DNA of 22,929 nt, from contig JAFAAW010000113.1 in NCBI GenBank assembly GCA_023426365.1, positions 1-22,929 of the forward strand, read 5' to 3'. Origin of the DNA: Pseudomonadota bacterium. GTDB taxonomy: Bacteria; Pseudomonadota; Alphaproteobacteria; Rhodospirillales; Magnetospirillaceae. The notes below the pieces were generated by a model. It was given only the letters and a program-made list of their open reading frames with translations. It ran no database searches and was not told where the DNA came from. Positions 1 to 7,520 of the stretch are shown here, in pieces. Positions within the stretch are counted from its first letter, which is position 1. The number at the start of each line of letters is the position of its first letter. The position numbers and the translations under genes are program-made.

Positions 1-1037
1 GCCCCCAGGGCGGCGGCGGCGAACCAGGCGGGCACCGCCGCCGGCCAGGCGATGGGAAGCGCCATGCGCCCCACCAGGGCGGGCAGCGCGTCCGCCACCT
101 CGGCGGCGCCGATGCGCGCCTCGACCGGCTCGACCCCGGCGGTGCGGGCCAGGGCGCGCATTTCCGTCAGCGCGGCTCCATCGCCGCCATCCACCAGCAC
201 GGTGGGCGCGGCATTGCCGGCCAGCCGGGTGGCGATGGCGGCCAGCGCGCCGGAAACCGGATCGGCGGTCAGCCACAACCCCACCCGCACGTCGCCGCCC
301 AGACGGTCCGCCACGGCGCATTCCAGCAAGGTGCGCAGATTGCCGGCGTGGCGGTCGGACGGCAGCCGCCGCAGCCGCGGCTCGGCCGCCGGCACCGCCG
401 CCCGCCATTGACGGCGGGCCAGTCCGCCGCGCCCGCCCACCAGCATCTCGCCCGCCGCCAGCAGGCTGACCCCGGCCACCGGGGTGGCCGGGGCGGGCAT
501 CACGCCAAGGGTCAGGAAATGGCCCAAGGCCACCGGATCCACCGCACGCGGCAGGCCCAGTTCGCGGATCAACGGGTCGATGCCCGAGGCGAACCCCAGC
601 CGCCCGCGCCGGCTGGCGAAGAACAGCGGCTTGCGCCCCAGGCGGTCGCGGGCCAGCACCAGCCGGTCGCGGCGGTCGTCCCACAGCGCCAGGGCGAAGG
701 CGCCGTGCAGATGGGCGGGAAAGTCCAGCTCCCATTGCTCATAGGCGTGCAGCGCCACCTCGGCGTCCAGGGGCGTGCGGAAGCGATGGCCCAGCAATTC
801 CAGCGTATGGCGCAGCGCCCGCGCGTTCAGAATCTCGCCGTCCAGCACCAGCCAGATGTCGTGGGTCTCGTTGGTGAGCGGCGGCGCGGTGCCCGCCAGG
901 GCGGCGCGGCCGTCGGGCGAACGGTACGATCCATCCTCGCCGCCCCGGCGCCACGACAGGGCGGCGGCCATCCGCTCGGCAGGGTCGGCATCGGTGACGT
1001 GGCGATCGACGCACAGCAATCCGGCAATGGCGCTCAT
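1..1037 (-). CDS. Asparagine synthetase-like protein with degenerate active sites (partial, 3' end off window)
   Basis: My translation gives 345 residues before the window edge. The fold signature of class II asparagine synthetases is clear. An N-terminal glutaminase-like domain carries DGEILN (66-71), LDAEV (90-94), GAFALALWD (112-120) and ARDRLGRKPLFF (129-140), and the synthetase domain begins around residue 225. Key residues are missing. The protein begins MSAIAG where active enzymes have Met-Cys-Gly-Ile-Ala-Gly, so the nucleophilic Cys2 is Ser. The oxyanion Asn of NGEI is Asp66. The ATP-binding SGGxDSS loop is replaced by TADPVSG (257-263). A glutamine-dependent reaction and normal ATP binding therefore look unlikely. 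The start is the ATG 13 nt after the glycosyltransferase stop, with an AGGGGGG ribosome site just upstream, so the two genes are probably one operon. The family is near certain; loss of activity is inferred, and the C-terminus is not visible. Confidence 0.85.
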   Translation of the reverse strand, partial: MSAIAGLLCVDRHVTDADPAERMAAALSWRRGGEDGSYRSPDGRAALAGTAPPLTNETHDIWLVLDGEILNARALRHTLELLGHRFRTPLDAEVALHAYEQWELDFPAHLHGAFALALWDDRRDRLVLARDRLGRKPLFFASRRGRLGFASGIDPLIRELGLPRAVDPVALGHFLTLGVMPAPATPVAGVSLLAAGEMLVGGRGGLARRQWRAAVPAAEPRLRRLPSDRHAGNLRTLLECAVADRLGGDVRVGLWLTADPVSGALAAIATRLAGNAAPTVLVDGGDGAALTEMRALARTAGVEPVEARIGAAEVADALPALVGRMALPIAWPAAVPAWFAAAALG

Positions 1038-1050
1038 CGGCCCCCCTGGA

Positions 1051-2112
1051 TCAGACAATGGCCTTGTAGACCTGTTCATAGGCGTCGGCGATGCGGTCCC
1101 AGCCGAATCGCCCGGCGGCATGCTCGGCGGCGCGGCGGCGCATGCGCGCCACCACCTCGCGGTCGGCGGCCAGCCACGACAGCACCCGGCGCAGATCGCC
1201 GACATCGCCGGCGGTGAAGGTGAAACCGTCGCCGGCCACCACGTCCAGATGTTCGGGCACGTCGCTGACCACCACCGCCCGGCCGTGGGTCAGCGACGCC
1301 AACAGGGTTTCCGGCGCTTCGTCGGCCTGGGACGGCAGAAGGTACAGATAGGCATGGCCCATCAGTGCGTCCAGCAGCGGCGGCGCCACCGGACCGGTAA
1401 ACACCACGCGGTCGGGATCGGCGCCCTGGATCAACTGGCGGGCATATTCGGCATCGCCGCCGCCCACCTGGGCGATGACCAGCCGGCAGCCGGGCGGCAG
1501 AACGTTGGCCGCCGCGATCGCCACATGCGCGCCGGTTTCCGGCGCCAGCCGGTCGGCGAACAGCACATAGCTTTCCGGCGCCAGCCCGAACGGCGCCAAC
1601 GGCGCGGGATCGGCCGGACGGCCGGGGGGATCGACGCCGTTGGGAATATAGACCGCATCGCGGCCGAAGGACTCGCGAAACAGCCGCTCGAGCCGCCGCG
1701 ACGACACCGTGACCGCATCGGCGAAGCGCGCCGCCAGCGCCGCCGGCGCGGCGGTGGGGTCGAGGCCGTGCAGGCTGACCACCACCCGGCCGCGCCCCAG
1801 CCGCGCCGCCATGCTGTAGAGGCCGCAGGCGTCGGCGGCGATGAAGTTGACCACGTGATAGCCGCCCAGCACCGCCAGCACCGAAGCCAGCACCGCATGG
1901 GGCGAGGCGGCGCCGAAATCCAGCGGCAGCCTGGGCAGGGCGATCAGGCGGGCGCCGTCCAGCCGGCCGCTGGGCCGCCGTCTGCGTTCGCAGAACAAAT
2001 CCACCCGATGCCCGCGCAGGGCCAGGCGGGGGAAGACTTCCGAGAGCGCCTTGTCGATGCCGTCGCGCTGGGGGCCGTCCGCCCCCAGCGTGCCGATGAC
2101 TGCGATCCTCAT
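1051..2112 (-). CDS. GT-B (family 4-like) glycosyltransferase, atypical donor site
   Basis: A 353-residue cytoplasmic glycosyltransferase with two Rossmann domains. It starts MRIAVIGTLGADGPQRDGID and contains IPNGVDPP (156-163), the family 4/1 signature before the C-terminal nucleotide-sugar domain, and SDVPEHLDVV (283-292). The donor-site residues usual in this fold are altered. The Arg-x4-Lys motif reads RLAPETG (Lys to Thr193), and the E-x7-E motif aligns with DEAPETLLA (264-272), giving Asp at the first position and Ala at the second. It may be inactive or use an unusual donor. The start ATG at 2112 has GAGGA about ten bases upstream; the longer reading frame upstream is low-complexity and rejected. 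The neighbour is the asparagine-synthetase-like gene, a combination common in polysaccharide loci, but the substrate cannot be told. Confidence 0.85.
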   Translation of the reverse strand: MRIAVIGTLGADGPQRDGIDKALSEVFPRLALRGHRVDLFCERRRRPSGRLDGARLIALPRLPLDFGAASPHAVLASVLAVLGGYHVVNFIAADACGLYSMAARLGRGRVVVSLHGLDPTAAPAALAARFADAVTVSSRRLERLFRESFGRDAVYIPNGVDPPGRPADPAPLAPFGLAPESYVLFADRLAPETGAHVAIAAANVLPPGCRLVIAQVGGGDAEYARQLIQGADPDRVVFTGPVAPPLLDALMGHAYLYLLPSQADEAPETLLASLTHGRAVVVSDVPEHLDVVAGDGFTFTAGDVGDLRRVLSWLAADREVVARMRRRAAEHAAGRFGWDRIADAYEQVYKAIV

Positions 2113-2471
2113 GCTGGGAAGGTCCTCTTGCTCTGCCGCCGCCCTGTTGCGCAGAGGTGGGGCGCCGATACGCGCATTGTCAGCGCCCCGCAAGGACGCC
2201 TCAATCCGCGCATCCGTGGTACGCCGCCCTATTGCGAGGAATGAAGGTCGGGCGGCGGGGGCGCCCCACCGTCCAGCAGACGCGGAAAGGACAGGAAAGG
2301 CCGCGGCACGCCTGCGGCGCAATGGCCCGCCCCTCTGGCATGACCAGACCGAAGGGGCCGGTCAGGGAGGGAAGCACCACGCCCACCGCGCCGTTGCGCA
2401 GTGGGTTCCAGCCCTTGGGAAGGGGGGATGCCTATGTCGCGGCGGCGGCAAGCGAGGGGTCGAGGAAATTC
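2113..2471. other. Intergenic region without a supported gene
   Basis: About 360 bases lie between the murI stop and the glycosyltransferase start. Reading frames crossing it on both strands are Arg/Pro/Ala-rich with no recognisable domain. It holds the putative promoter at 2176-2204 and a nested inverted repeat at 2332-2358 (outer GCCCCT/AGGGGC, inner CTGG/CCAG). No T-tract follows the repeat, so I do not call it a terminator. Confidence 0.5.
2176..2204 (-). promoter_or_regulatory. Possible sigma70-type promoter for the glycosyltransferase operon
   Basis: On the minus strand TTGAGG (2204-2199) and GACAAT (2181-2176) are separated by 17 bases and lie about 65 bases before the glycosyltransferase ATG. 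Each box matches the consensus at four of six positions. This is a pattern match only. Confidence 0.3.
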
Positions 2472-3329
2472 CTAAAGATTGGCCAATTCCACCGGCGGCA
2501 CCGGCCCCAAGCCCGGAAACAGCCGGGTGGCGATGCGGGCGAAGCGGTCGGGCGCATCGGTGGCGATCAGATCCAGCCCGCCCGCCGCGCCCGCCGGCGC
2601 CGCCTGCCCGGCCCCGGCCAGCACCTCGCCGGCCTGGGCGGCCACCGCCTCGGCGCAATCCACCAGTGCCGGGCCGTCGCCCAGCACCCGGCGCAGCGCC
2701 CCGGCCAGCAGCGGGAAATGGGTGCAGCCCAGCACCAGGCAATCGGCAGGACCGTCGCCCAGGAAATGGCTGCCCAGGTAATGGCGCACCATGTCCTCGG
2801 CGATGGGACCGTCGGTCAACCCCTCTTCGGCGAGCGCGACGAACAGCGGGCACGGCACCTGCACCACCTGGGCTTCGGGCCGCCGGGCCAGGATGGCACG
2901 GGCGAACGCGCCCGACCGGCAGGTGCCCTCGGTGGCCGCCACCACGATCCGCCCGGCGCGCGACAGGCGGGCGGCGGCGGCGGCGCCGGCTTCGACCACG
3001 CCCAGGACGGGCAGTTGGGGATGGGCGGCGGCCAGTGTGGAAAGCGCATGGGCGGACGCGGTGTTGCACGCCACCACCAGCATCTTGATGCCGCGCGCCA
3101 CCAGGAAATCGGCGGCGTTGCAGGCGTAGCGGGCCACCGTCGCCGGCGACTTGGTGCCATAGGGCAGCCGGGCGATGTCGCCCAGGTAAAGCAGATGCTC
3201 GGCCGGCAGGTGGCGGCGCAGCGCGGCGGCCACCGTCAACCCGCCGACGCCGGAATCGAACACGCCGACCGGTAGTGCGGGATCAATGTGCGCTACGGTA
3301 TTCACCGGAGCCTGGACTGGACGAACCAC
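2472..3329 (-). CDS. murI: Glutamate racemase
   Basis: Glutamate racemase interconverts L- and D-glutamate in the cytoplasm, supplying D-Glu for the peptidoglycan stem peptide. The 285-residue product shows the full family signature: VGVFDSGVGGLTV (catalytic-site Asp25), ARLPYGTKS (53-61), VVACNTASAHA with catalytic Cys88, and LVLGCTHFPLL with catalytic Cys202 and His204. I chose the GTG at 3329 because AGGAAG lies four bases upstream. A second in-frame GTG at 3305 would give 277 residues and is nearly as plausible. A much longer open frame continues upstream but is antisense to the next gene and has no family similarity. It appears monocistronic and is divergent from the sensory operon. Confidence 0.95.
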   Translation of the reverse strand: MVRPVQAPVNTVAHIDPALPVGVFDSGVGGLTVAAALRRHLPAEHLLYLGDIARLPYGTKSPATVARYACNAADFLVARGIKMLVVACNTASAHALSTLAAAHPQLPVLGVVEAGAAAAARLSRAGRIVVAATEGTCRSGAFARAILARRPEAQVVQVPCPLFVALAEEGLTDGPIAEDMVRHYLGSHFLGDGPADCLVLGCTHFPLLAGALRRVLGDGPALVDCAEAVAAQAGEVLAGAGQAAPAGAAGGLDLIATDAPDRFARIATRLFPGLGPVPPVELANL

Positions 3330-3413
3330 TGCGCTTCCTGACCGTCTGTCATAGTTTATTGGATTATTATTCGGTAAACACACGATAATATCACCCGCAG
3401 GCCCACCGCCATC

Positions 3414-3442
3414 TTGGCCGGTGCGCACAAATGTCCTATAAA
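3414..3442 (+). promoter_or_regulatory. Probable promoter of the six-gene sensory operon
   Basis: TTGGCC (3414-3419) and TATAAA (3437-3442) are separated by exactly 17 bases, a good sigma70-type arrangement in an AT-richer stretch between divergent genes. It would give a leader of roughly 145 bases before the ATG at 3597. The leader contains competing short hairpins and a small open frame. Confidence 0.45.
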
Positions 3443-3503
3443 CTCGGACGGGGAGAGGCAACCCCTTTCGTGGGGCCGCCTTCTGAATAGCTTGGGGATC
3501 GAT

Positions 3504-3593
3504 GTGACTGGCAGTGCAAACTCGGCATGGCCGCGCCGCGCGATGCGTGGACGCGCCGTCTGCGCCATGGCCGCCGTGGCGGCGGGGGCCTGA
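3504..3593 (+). CDS. Possible 29-residue leader peptide
   Basis: A GTG-initiated frame of 29 codons lies within the operon leader. GGGGA (3494-3498) sits five bases before the start, and the TGA stop is three bases before the ATG of the first operon gene. The product has an Arg-rich start (RRAMRGR) and an Ala-rich end (CAMAAVAAGA). It resembles nothing I know. The spacing would permit translational coupling, but a frame this short in GC-rich DNA can arise by chance. Confidence 0.25.
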   Translation: MTGSANSAWPRRAMRGRAVCAMAAVAAGA

Positions 3594-3596
3594 GCC

Positions 3597-4379
3597 ATGG
3601 CCTGGTCGCTGTCGCGCAAGGTGTCGGCGGCATTGCTGGGCATCTTGCTGTCCACCATGCTGACGACCGGCCTGTTCGGCTATTACAAGTTCGAGGACGT
3701 GCTGTCCTCGCTGGTCAATTCCCGCTACAGCTTCGTCGTCTTCACCATCAAGCAGAAGATCGAGGACCGCCTTGCCCTGGGCCTGCCGCTGCGGCAGTTG
3801 CGCCAGGTGCAGGAATTGGTGGAGCTGGAAAAGACCCGCGACGACCAGATCCTCGGCATCCAGATCTACGACGCCAACCGCGAGGTGCTGTTCGACACCG
3901 ATCGCGGCACCATCGGCTCGCGCGTGCCGCCCGCCTGGACCGAGCCGCTGGGCCGCCTGGGGCCAGGCGCGGCCCCCTTCAGCCTGCGCGACGAGGACAT
4001 GGCGCTGGTCGGCCTGCCGCTGGTCAACACGCTGGGCAAGGTCGAGGGCGCGGTGGTGCTGCGCTATCCCGCCGCCTACCTGGAACGCCAGTTGGGCGCC
4101 CTGCTGGGCGCGCTGGCCGTCGAGTTCGCCGCCATCCTGGCCGGGTTCAGCCTGATCGCCATCGTGGCGGCCGCGCTGCTGCTGCGCGGCGTGCGCGGAC
4201 GGCTGGCGGCCATGGAGGGCATGCTGGCCCGCGCCGCCGCGCCCAACGCCGCCCCCTGCGCCCCCGACGCCCGCGAATTCGAAAGCCGCTTCGGCGAATT
4301 CTGCGACAAGGCGCGCGAAGCGACCGAACAGATCGGCGACGCCTCGGCCGAGGTCGAGCGTCTGGACAGACTGGCGTGA
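3597..4379 (+). CDS. Two-helix membrane protein with periplasmic sensor-like domain
   Basis: A 260-residue inner-membrane protein. Helix 1 spans about residues 8-28, a periplasmic segment 30-165, helix 2 about 168-197, followed by a 60-residue cytoplasmic tail. The periplasmic part resembles a Cache/PAS-type sensor fold, with IQIYDANREVLFDTDRG (88-104) followed by LVGLPLVNTLGKVEGAVVLRY (137-157 approximately), a pattern seen in kinases and chemoreceptors. The tail after helix 2 (VRGRLAAMEGML onward) looks like the start of a HAMP linker, but no output domain follows. It is the first gene of a tight operon and ends seven bases before the next. It could be a truncated receptor or a partner subunit for the other two sensor-bearing proteins of the operon. 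The domain call is by pattern only. Confidence 0.8.
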   Translation: MAWSLSRKVSAALLGILLSTMLTTGLFGYYKFEDVLSSLVNSRYSFVVFTIKQKIEDRLALGLPLRQLRQVQELVELEKTRDDQILGIQIYDANREVLFDTDRGTIGSRVPPAWTEPLGRLGPGAAPFSLRDEDMALVGLPLVNTLGKVEGAVVLRYPAAYLERQLGALLGALAVEFAAILAGFSLIAIVAAALLLRGVRGRLAAMEGMLARAAAPNAAPCAPDAREFESRFGEFCDKAREATEQIGDASAEVERLDRLA

Positions 4380-4386
4380 GGACCCG

Positions 4387-6501
4387 ATGAAGCTCGACAG
4401 CTCACGCGCGCTGCTGACCCGCCTGTTCGTCCTGGCCGTCCTGGTGCTGGTGACGCCCCTGGCGCTGATGTCGTTCCGCGCCATGACCGAATTCGAACAG
4501 GGCATGATCCCCGAGATGGATCGCAAGGCCGCGGCCATCGGCCGCGACGTCACCGCCCAAGTGGCGCGCGCGGTGGGCCATGGCATCCCCATCGACCGGC
4601 TGGTGGGGGTGGACGATTTCTTCCGCCCGCTGCTGGGGGCCAACCCGGAAATCCGCTATCTGGCCGTCACCGATCCGACCGGCCGGGTGCTGTTCATCGA
4701 AGGCGCCGGGCGCGACGAACTGGAACCCCACTACCGTTCCGCCGACCTGAGCGGCGCCGGTGCCGAGGGCGCCAAGGCCAGCATCGGCCCCTATCTGGAC
4801 CTGGCGCTGCCGGTCACCGGGCGCGACCGCGTCGCCGGCCACGTGCATGTGGGCTTCGACCAGGGCTATGTGGCGTCCCGCCTCAAGGACATCCTGGCCG
4901 ACATTGTGGTGGTGATCGCCGCCTCGCTGATCGTCGCCTTCGAAATCCTGCTGTTCGTGGTCTTCGTCAACGTCACCGGCCCGCTCAAGCTGGTGGCCGA
5001 CGTGGTGGACAAGGCCCGGCGCGGCGACTTCACCCACCAGCCCGCCGGCCTGTCGGGGGACGAGGTGGGGCGCTTTGTGCGCGCCATCCAGGGCACGTTG
5101 CGCCAGTTGGACGGCCGCTATCGTCAATTGATGTCCTATATCGAGGAAGTGCGCGTCGCCCATTTCGACAAGGGCGTGGTGGAAAGGGTCGGCGACATCG
5201 CCGCCCGCATCGACTTCCTGTACCGCTTCTCGCCCAGCGGCCGGCCCGAGGCCCTGTTCGAGCGCCGCGCCACCGACATCCGTCTGGCGCTGTTCCTGTT
5301 CGTCTTCGCCGAGGAGCTGTCGCGCTCCTTCATGCCGCTGTTCGCCGGCCGGCTGGCCGGATCGCTGCCGGCCCTGACGGAAGAAATGGTGATGGCGCTG
5401 CCCATCGCCGTGTTCATGGCGGCCATCGCCATCGCCAGCCCGTGGGGCGGCCAGTTGGCCGAGCGCCTGGGCGCGCGCCGGCTGTTCCTGATGGGTCTGG
5501 TGCCCAGCGTGGCCGGCCTGCTGCTGACCGGCATGGCGGTGGGGGTGCTGGATCTGCTGCTGTGGCGGGCGCTGACCGGCCTGGGCTACGCCATGGTCAC
5601 CATGGCGTGCCAGAGCTACATCTCGCAATCGCTCAAGGACGACCAGCGCGCCCAGGGCCTGGGCGTCTATGTGGGCGCCGTGCTGACCGCCGGCATCTGC
5701 GGCAACGCCATGGGCGGCGTGCTGGCCGAGCGGGTGGGCTATCGCCCCACCTTCTTCGTCTCGGCCGTCCTGGTGGTGCTGGCCGGCCTGCTGGTGTCGC
5801 GCCTGCTGGGATCGGGGGAGACGGCCGCCCCCGCCCAGGACGCCGGCCGGCGGCATTCGTTGCGGCTGCTGCGCAACTGGCGTTTCAGCGTGCTGATGCT
5901 GTTCGCCGCCGTCCCCTCCAAGATGGCGCTGAGCGGCTTCCTGTTCTTCCTGGTCCCGGTCAGCCTGGCCCACGCCCGGTGGGAGGTGGCCGAGATCGCC
6001 CGCGTCATGGTGCTGTATCCGCTGGCCATGCTGCTGGTGCAGCCGCTGGCGGCGCAATTGGCCGACCGGCTGGGCTGGCGCGCCGGTCAGGTGGCCGTGG
6101 GCGGGCTGATCGGCGGCGCCGCGCTGCTGGTGCCCATGCTGCTGCCGATGCTGGTGCCGATGCAGGGCGCCGGGCCGTGGCTCATGGCCGCCGCCATCGT
6201 GGCGCTGGGCGTCGCCCACGGCATGTCGGCCGCGCCCCAGCTTTCCATGCTGCCCGACATCTGCTGGACCGAATGCCGCAGCCTGGGCCAGACCAACGTG
6301 CTGGCCTTCGTCCGCCTGGCCGAGCGCGTCGGCTCGGTCGCCGGTCCGATCCTGGCCGCCGCCTTCATTCCGCTCTGGGGCCTGGACGGCGCCGTGGTCG
6401 CGCTGGGCGCGGTGGTGCTGAGCATGGCGGCGGTGTTCGCCATCGCCTCGGCCGCCTATGGCTCCGGCCCCCACATCGAAACCGAGGAGGATGCGGCATG
6501 A
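4387..6501 (+). CDS. Periplasmic sensor-HAMP-MFS transporter fusion
   Basis: A 704-residue protein combining a receptor module with a transporter. Helix 1 is at about 12-30, a periplasmic sensor segment at 31-168 with YLAVTDPTGRVLFIEGAG (91-108), helix 2 at about 171-195, and a HAMP domain at 196-250 (VTGPLKLVADVVDKARRGDF, then GDEVGRFVRAIQGTLRQLDG). From about residue 297 a complete twelve-helix major facilitator domain follows, with the inter-helix motif GGQLAERLGARRLF and, in the second half, AAQLADRLGWRAG. The ATG has GAGGA four bases upstream. The TGA overlaps the next ATG. Well-known HAMP proteins end in kinase, cyclase or chemotaxis domains, so a transporter after HAMP is unusual. Either the sensor gates transport or the MFS part serves as a membrane sensor. 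No substrate can be inferred. Confidence 0.85.
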   Translation: MKLDSSRALLTRLFVLAVLVLVTPLALMSFRAMTEFEQGMIPEMDRKAAAIGRDVTAQVARAVGHGIPIDRLVGVDDFFRPLLGANPEIRYLAVTDPTGRVLFIEGAGRDELEPHYRSADLSGAGAEGAKASIGPYLDLALPVTGRDRVAGHVHVGFDQGYVASRLKDILADIVVVIAASLIVAFEILLFVVFVNVTGPLKLVADVVDKARRGDFTHQPAGLSGDEVGRFVRAIQGTLRQLDGRYRQLMSYIEEVRVAHFDKGVVERVGDIAARIDFLYRFSPSGRPEALFERRATDIRLALFLFVFAEELSRSFMPLFAGRLAGSLPALTEEMVMALPIAVFMAAIAIASPWGGQLAERLGARRLFLMGLVPSVAGLLLTGMAVGVLDLLLWRALTGLGYAMVTMACQSYISQSLKDDQRAQGLGVYVGAVLTAGICGNAMGGVLAERVGYRPTFFVSAVLVVLAGLLVSRLLGSGETAAPAQDAGRRHSLRLLRNWRFSVLMLFAAVPSKMALSGFLFFLVPVSLAHARWEVAEIARVMVLYPLAMLLVQPLAAQLADRLGWRAGQVAVGGLIGGAALLVPMLLPMLVPMQGAGPWLMAAAIVALGVAHGMSAAPQLSMLPDICWTECRSLGQTNVLAFVRLAERVGSVAGPILAAAFIPLWGLDGAVVALGAVVLSMAAVFAIASAAYGSGPHIETEEDAA

Positions 6502-7520
6502 AGCGGCGCCACCTGCTTGCCGGCATGGCCGGCCTGGGCGTCGCCGGCAGCGTTCCGGCCCTGGCCCAGCCCGGCCCGCGCACCAAGCCCTATCGCATCT
6601 ACATGGCGCTGTTCCGCGGCTGGGAAGACTGCGCCCAGGGCTTCAAGGACTATTTCGTCAACCAGGGCATCCCGGTCGAACTGATCGTGCGCGATGCCGG
6701 CCAGGACAAAAGCAAGCTGCCCGAGTTCGTCGCCGAGGCCAAGGCGATGAAGGTGGATCTGGTGTTCACCTGGGGCACCACGGTGACCCAGGAGATGCTG
6801 GGTCCCTATGACAAGCCCGATCCCGAACGCCACATCACCGAGATCCCGGCGGTGTTCGCCATCGTCTCGCAGCCGGTGGGCGCGAAAGTGGTGCCCGACA
6901 TGGCGTCGTCGCGCCGCAACGTCACCGGCACCTCGTATCTGGTGCCCATGGAAACCCAAGTGGCGCTGATGCAGTCCTATCGCCGGTTCTCGGCGCTGGG
7001 CATGGTCTACAACCCGCTGGAACCGGCGTCCCAGATCACCATCAACGAACTGACCAAGCTGGGGCGCGACCTGGATTTCGGCCTGATCGCCGTGCCGGTG
7101 GACGTGGTGGACGGCAAGCCGTCGCCCGCCTCGATCCCCGCCAAGGTGGCCGAGGTCAAGGGGGCCGGCGCCCAATTCCTGTATATTCCGCCCGACACCT
7201 TCATCAACGTCAACCGCGCTGCCCTGACCGAGGCGGCGCTGGAGCAGAAGCTGCCCAGCTTTGCCGCCGCCGAGAATCCGGTGCTCAATTCCAAGGCCAT
7301 GTTCGGTGCCGTCTACCGCTATTACCCCGTCGGGCAGCTAACCGCCTACAAGGCCGAGCAGATCCTGGTGCAGGGGCGCGCGCCGGCCGACATCCCCATC
7401 GACGCGCCCAAGCGCATGGCGATCATGATCAACATGCCGGTGGTGCGCCGCCTGGGCATCTATCCGCCCATGAACCTGCTGGGCCTGTCCGAAGTGATCG
7501 ACCCGGAGGCGCGCCCATGA
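6498..7520 (+). CDS. ABC-type substrate-binding protein (ABC_sub_bind family), Tat signal
   Basis: A 340-residue periplasmic binding protein. It begins MKRRHLLAGMAGLGVAG with the twin Arg and hydrophobic stretch of a Tat signal, and likely cleavage after ALA (residues 21-23). The mature part follows the TrpX/ABC_sub_bind pattern: GWEDCAQGFKDYFVNQGI, then VDLVFTWGTTVTQEML, FAIVSQPVGAKVV, SSRRNVTGTS, MVYNPLEPAS, FLYIPPDTF and a terminal INMPVVRRLGI segment. Members bind small ligands, often aromatic amino acids or related compounds. No ABC permease or ATPase gene is nearby. The gene overlaps its neighbours by four bases on each side (ATGA), so it is made together with the sensor-MFS and phosphatase proteins. 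I infer a sensory rather than uptake role, comparable to TorT. Confidence 0.88.
   Translation: MKRRHLLAGMAGLGVAGSVPALAQPGPRTKPYRIYMALFRGWEDCAQGFKDYFVNQGIPVELIVRDAGQDKSKLPEFVAEAKAMKVDLVFTWGTTVTQEMLGPYDKPDPERHITEIPAVFAIVSQPVGAKVVPDMASSRRNVTGTSYLVPMETQVALMQSYRRFSALGMVYNPLEPASQITINELTKLGRDLDFGLIAVPVDVVDGKPSPASIPAKVAEVKGAGAQFLYIPPDTFINVNRAALTEAALEQKLPSFAAAENPVLNSKAMFGAVYRYYPVGQLTAYKAEQILVQGRAPADIPIDAPKRMAIMINMPVVRRLGIYPPMNLLGLSEVIDPEARP

Noticed and set aside
775..2244. 489-codon plus-strand open frame
   Set aside because: It lies antisense to the glycosyltransferase and asparagine-synthetase-like genes and has shadow composition.
2332..2358. Inverted repeat downstream of murI as a terminator
   Set aside because: It is more than 100 bases past the stop and no T-tract follows on either strand.
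3330..4643. Long N-terminal extension of the murI reading frame
   Set aside because: It is antisense to the first two operon genes and has no similarity to glutamate racemases; the protein motifs begin at about 3270.
4402..6474. 690-codon open frame on the minus strand
   Set aside because: It mirrors the sensor-MFS gene, is rich in Gln, His and Gly, and has no recognisable motif.
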